DNA of 64,000 bases from Candidatus Lindowbacteria bacterium RIFCSPLOWO2_12_FULL_62_27 (GTDB taxonomy: Bacteria; Lindowbacteria; 2-12-FULL-62-27). Location: contig MFPR01000030.1 of the NCBI GenBank assembly GCA_001784175.1, positions 62,001-126,000 of the forward strand, in the 5' to 3' direction. The notes under the pieces are model-generated. The model had not been told where the DNA came from. It made no database searches and saw nothing but the letters and a program-made list of their open reading frames with translations. This document shows positions 61,055 through 64,000 of the stretch, piece by piece. Both the position numbers and the translations under genes were made by a program. Every line of letters begins with the position of its first letter. Within the stretch, counting starts at the first letter, position 1.

Positions 61055-62692
61055 TCAGTAATTGAAATTATAATTTGCGGCCTTGTTGCCCGAGTGGCCT
61101 GACGCGCAACTGAGGTCATAGGCGGTCGGGTTGTTATTGGTCCAGCAATCGATTCCGCCCGATCCATCGTCGTAATCGAAGCCGGTCATCGCCGCGCCGT
61201 TCATAAAATGCAGGCCCAGGTAATCTTGACCGCTGCCGACGCCCGCGTTGGAGCCGTGGATGCCGCCGTTGGCGCCGCCGCCGTGACAGTTCAAGCACCA
61301 GATCGTGAAGGCGTTGTCGGTGTTGACGTCATGATTGGTATTGATCGGATGCGTCACCCGGCTTCTTGTCCGATTCGCGCCGCTGGCGTGATAGACGTCA
61401 TATCTATGGCACTTGAAGCAGAGCACATGCTCCTCGTTGGTGGCCCCGGCGCCGGCCGGGTTGTAAGTTCGAAGCAGATAGTCAATCGTGTAGTAGTTCC
61501 CCCCTGTCGGCTCGCCGTGGACGTAGTGGCAGTCGCTGCAGGTCACGTAGCTGGTTTCGGACCAGCCGTCCGTGAAAACGGTGTCGCCGATGTTGCCGCT
61601 TTGAAGTTTCCCCTTTTTGACGATGGGATGAATGGCCAGGTTGTTGGGATTGATCTCCCTCGATATGTCCGTGATGATATTCGGCGCCGCGCCGGACGGA
61701 ATTCCGGCGGAAAAGGACGAATGGCAGCGCAGGCACAACTCATACTCGTAATTCGTCCGCGCCGTCGAAAACTGAACCTTCGTCCAGTTGGTCGGCGCCG
61801 CCGGAAGGCCGGCGCCGCCGCCTCCCGAGTCGGGCCAGGCGTTGACCTGCACGCCGTACGTTCCTAGGAGCACGTTGCCGGCTTTCGTGTCGCCCACTGT
61901 GTGCGTGCCCCCCTGCGCATAATGCGGATTATGGCAGTCCTCACATTCCACGTGCGGATTGCTCGACCAGTTCAGCGTGTCTCCGGCCAAGCCGTGGTAA
62001 AACGGCGTGCGGTCGTTCGCCGCCGCGTCCTCATTGACGGGATGGTTGTAGAAGTTCGTCCCGTCGTTCAGAGACCTGAACTCGTCCTTGATGTCCGTCG
62101 CCGCCGGCGCGCCGTCGTGGCATTCATAGCAGAGATACTCCTCCTGGCGGATCGTGAGGTCGCTCGTGGGCTGGGTATTGGAGGTGTAAGGCCCCCCCGT
62201 GAGATTGTCGGCGTCGACGATTCTCACGCCGTGCGGATCATGGCAATTGACGCATTCGCCGGTGTTGTTGCCCGAGGCCGGATAGACGACGTTGGCGCTC
62301 GTCCAGTGCGAGGACAGTTCGAACTTGGCCTGGCCCGGCCAGCCCGGAAGATTGGCGTTGGTGTCGGTGTGGCAGACGAAACAGGTCGAATTGACCCACG
62401 GAGACGCGGCGGAGGGGGCCGGCAGCATTTTCGGATAGCCGGCGCCGGCGTTGGGCGTGTCGGTCGAATCCAACGACGCATGCTGAATGTGGCAGTTGCC
62501 GCAAAGTCCCGTGTCCCTGACGTCCGACGCGTAGCCTCCGATCCATCGAATCTGCGCGCCGGTGTCGGGATCGCCATGCGCGACGTTTTTGATGATGTTC
62601 GCCGCCCAAATATCCCGTACGGTCAGAAAGCAAACCGCCAAAGAGATCAAGGCCGCCGCCGGGAGGGCGAATTTTTCCCACGACGAATTCAT
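61055..62692 (-). CDS. Nonaheme c-type cytochrome
   Basis: 545 residues. Signal peptide to about residue 31 (LPAAALISLAVCFLTVRDIWA). Nine CxxCH heme motifs in order: CGNCH, CFVCH, CVNCH, CYECH, CEDCH, CLRCH, CSDCH, CFKCH, CLNCH. Several are preceded or followed by His residues (NPH, NHP, IHP) that could be distal ligands. A tenth site near the C-terminus reads CASGH, lacking the second Cys. Periplasmic electron transfer is expected, with doubled motifs (CxxCHxPH) typical of cytochrome c3-like multiheme proteins. Two bases after the radical SAM gene. Confidence 0.93.
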   Translation of the reverse strand: MNSSWEKFALPAAALISLAVCFLTVRDIWAANIIKNVAHGDPDTGAQIRWIGGYASDVRDTGLCGNCHIQHASLDSTDTPNAGAGYPKMLPAPSAASPWVNSTCFVCHTDTNANLPGWPGQAKFELSSHWTSANVVYPASGNNTGECVNCHDPHGVRIVDADNLTGGPYTSNTQPTSDLTIRQEEYLCYECHDGAPAATDIKDEFRSLNDGTNFYNHPVNEDAAANDRTPFYHGLAGDTLNWSSNPHVECEDCHNPHYAQGGTHTVGDTKAGNVLLGTYGVQVNAWPDSGGGGAGLPAAPTNWTKVQFSTARTNYEYELCLRCHSSFSAGIPSGAAPNIITDISREINPNNLAIHPIVKKGKLQSGNIGDTVFTDGWSETSYVTCSDCHYVHGEPTGGNYYTIDYLLRTYNPAGAGATNEEHVLCFKCHRYDVYHASGANRTRSRVTHPINTNHDVNTDNAFTIWCLNCHGGGANGGIHGSNAGVGSGQDYLGLHFMNGAAMTGFDYDDGSGGIDCWTNNNPTAYDLSCASGHSGNKAANYNFNY

Positions 62693-62694
62693 CG

Positions 62695-64000
62695 TCAGAC
62701 GGCCTCATGGACACTGTGCGCGGAAATGTGACGCGGAAGTTCCCCAAGCCGCAGGAGGTGCGATTTCAGGAATGAATTGTGCATCATGACCTTCATGGAA
62801 CGCATCATGTACTCGCGTTTGAAATCGTTTTTCAACGCCCGGACCTCTGACAACTTGTCCATGTAAAAATCCCGGTAACAGCGCAGGACCGCCGTGAAAA
62901 TTTCATCCCGGGACATGTTCTTCGGCCGGATGACCGGCTCGACCAGATTGTATTTGCTGAAATCCCATTCCTCGATATGGGGTTTGACCTGCGCGTAGAT
63001 GTCGCTGTAGGGCCAGGGCGTAAGAAGCAAAAAATGCGCGAAGTCCGGATTGAACCGTTTGGCCTGCTTGAGTGTGAAGGCGATGGACTGCGGGGTTTCG
63101 TCCGGCGTGCCGAGGACGAATGAGGTTTCGCTCACGATGTCGGCGGCGTTGATCAGCCGCAGGGCCTCCTTGGACTCTTCGACGGACAATTTCTTGTTGT
63201 AATCGTCGAGCCGGTCCTGTCCGGCCGCCTCCACGCCGACGTAGATGTGGATGATCCCGGCTTTGCGGTATTTCCAAAGGATGTCCGCGTCGCGAAGGAT
63301 GTCGACGACGGTCGTCTCCATGAGGAACATCACGTCTTTTTTCAGGCCGATCATCCGGTCGATGATTTCCTCCCATCGGCCGCGGTCGGTGGTGGGTCTT
63401 TCGTCGGGGATGAGAATGACGTTCACACCGTGCCTCTCGATCAACTCGCGCGCCAACTGCTCGAATTTGTCCGGTGAGATCGCCCGCCATGTCCGGTTCC
63501 AGAATTTTTGCTGGGAACAGAACGAACAGCCTTCCGAACAGCCGCGCGAGGTGCTGATGGAGCCGAGGGTGGAGTTCGGGATGACGTGATATTTGTAGAT
63601 GCTCCAATCGAGAAGACCGTAATCCGGCGAAAGCGTGTCCAGATCGCGGACGAATTCCCGGCGTCCGCCGGAAACGATCCGGCCGTCAACCCGGGCCCCC
63701 ACGCCGCGGGGCAGGCCGCCGTTCATTCCACCATCAAAAATCTGATTGAGCATGTCGCGAAACGGCAGTTCGCCCTCGCCGACGATGACATAATCGACGA
63801 AGGGATTTTCCGCGAGGATGTCCCGCCACATGAACGTCGCGTGGACGCCGCCGCATACGGTCACGACGCGCGGCGACATCTGTTTGACCCGGCGGAGCAT
63901 GTCGAGAGCGGCGGGAAAACTGGCGGTGTAGCCCCCGACGGCGATGAGGTCGGGATTGATTTCGGCGATCCTGCGGACCGCGCCGTCCAAATCCGCGCCT
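62695..64000 (-). CDS. B12-binding radical SAM protein (5' end outside window)
   Basis: At least 434 residues; the frame is open to the window edge, so the N-terminus is missing. The visible start is the second half of a cobalamin-binding domain (PDLIAVGGYTASFPAALDML, VVTVCGGVHATFMW). The radical SAM core has CSEGCSFC (CxxxCxxC) for the 4Fe-4S cluster, then VGVEAAGQDRLDDYNK. B12-dependent radical SAM enzymes of this class do methylations or ring rearrangements on lipids, antibiotics or porphyrins; the substrate cannot be told here. It is the first visible gene of the cytochrome operon. Confidence 0.9.
   Translation of the reverse strand, partial: GADLDGAVRRIAEINPDLIAVGGYTASFPAALDMLRRVKQMSPRVVTVCGGVHATFMWRDILAENPFVDYVIVGEGELPFRDMLNQIFDGGMNGGLPRGVGARVDGRIVSGGRREFVRDLDTLSPDYGLLDWSIYKYHVIPNSTLGSISTSRGCSEGCSFCSQQKFWNRTWRAISPDKFEQLARELIERHGVNVILIPDERPTTDRGRWEEIIDRMIGLKKDVMFLMETTVVDILRDADILWKYRKAGIIHIYVGVEAAGQDRLDDYNKKLSVEESKEALRLINAADIVSETSFVLGTPDETPQSIAFTLKQAKRFNPDFAHFLLLTPWPYSDIYAQVKPHIEEWDFSKYNLVEPVIRPKNMSRDEIFTAVLRCYRDFYMDKLSEVRALKNDFKREYMMRSMKVMMHNSFLKSHLLRLGELPRHISAHSVHEAV

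Overview
The window is 64 kb of GC-rich (roughly 60 %) DNA from a bacterium that is probably Gram-negative-like and poorly cultivated. The supporting signs are multiheme c-type cytochromes with a ResB/CcsA (system II) cytochrome c maturation pair, class I lysyl-tRNA synthetase, c-di-GMP signalling (GGDEF and PilZ), many GT-C-like membrane proteins and large secreted PKD/Kelch proteins. No rRNA gene or strong phylogenetic marker is present, so I do not assign a phylum.

Layout. 1-6.8 kb (minus): three secreted surface proteins that share domains with each other (PKD repeats, Kelch propeller, a common C-terminal beta domain). 7.1-14.3 kb (minus): a compact oxidative pentose phosphate operon, tal-pgi fusion > gnd > zwf > glk > pgl. 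Two near-identical CRP-like palindromes lie between these two blocks. 14.4-17.9 kb (plus): an unknown protein and an MFS/spermidine-synthase fusion. 17.9-19.1 kb (minus): a solitary ribbon-helix-helix regulator under a 48-bp perfect palindromic operator, and a DUF2156/GNAT-like protein. 19.1-22.6 kb (plus): a REC-REC-PAS histidine kinase coupled to a REC-GGDEF-REC regulator, then tRNA-Met and a nested hairpin element. 22.8-30.5 kb (minus): a translationally coupled run of membrane proteins (two YfhO paralogues, another multi-TM protein, a secreted PHM-like protein, a TVP38/VTT protein).

30.5-37.2 kb: greA, then a decayed type I restriction-modification island (hsdM, DUF1016 nuclease, hsdS, broken rhuM, broken hsdR) ending at tRNA-Phe. 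It is full of small palindromic and dispersed repeats. 37.2-43.0 kb: a secreted propeller/TPR protein, a phospholipase D-like protein and class I LysRS. 43.04-43.33 kb: an unannotated, highly structured candidate ncRNA with a multibranched intrinsic terminator and a 17-nt complement of the 16S rRNA 3' end. 44.7-51.1 kb: a soluble-adenylyl-cyclase-like giant protein converging on an unusual PHP-TPR-STAS-PilZ fusion. 51.1-54.0 kb (plus): a moxR-DUF58-BatD-like operon. 54.0-64.0 kb (minus): a run containing a B12-binding radical SAM protein, a nonaheme cytochrome, ResB, an opine dehydrogenase, a BrnT-like toxin-antitoxin pair, CcsA and two MFS/spermidine-synthase-like proteins.

Cross-cutting themes. 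Several genes have a -10 box 6-8 nt upstream of the start codon and no Shine-Dalgarno sequence, which indicates leaderless mRNAs. cAMP (cyclase plus CRP-like sites) and c-di-GMP (GGDEF plus PilZ) signalling parts occur together. The accessory DNA is concentrated between greA and tRNA-Phe. All function calls come from reading the sequence; no database search was run.
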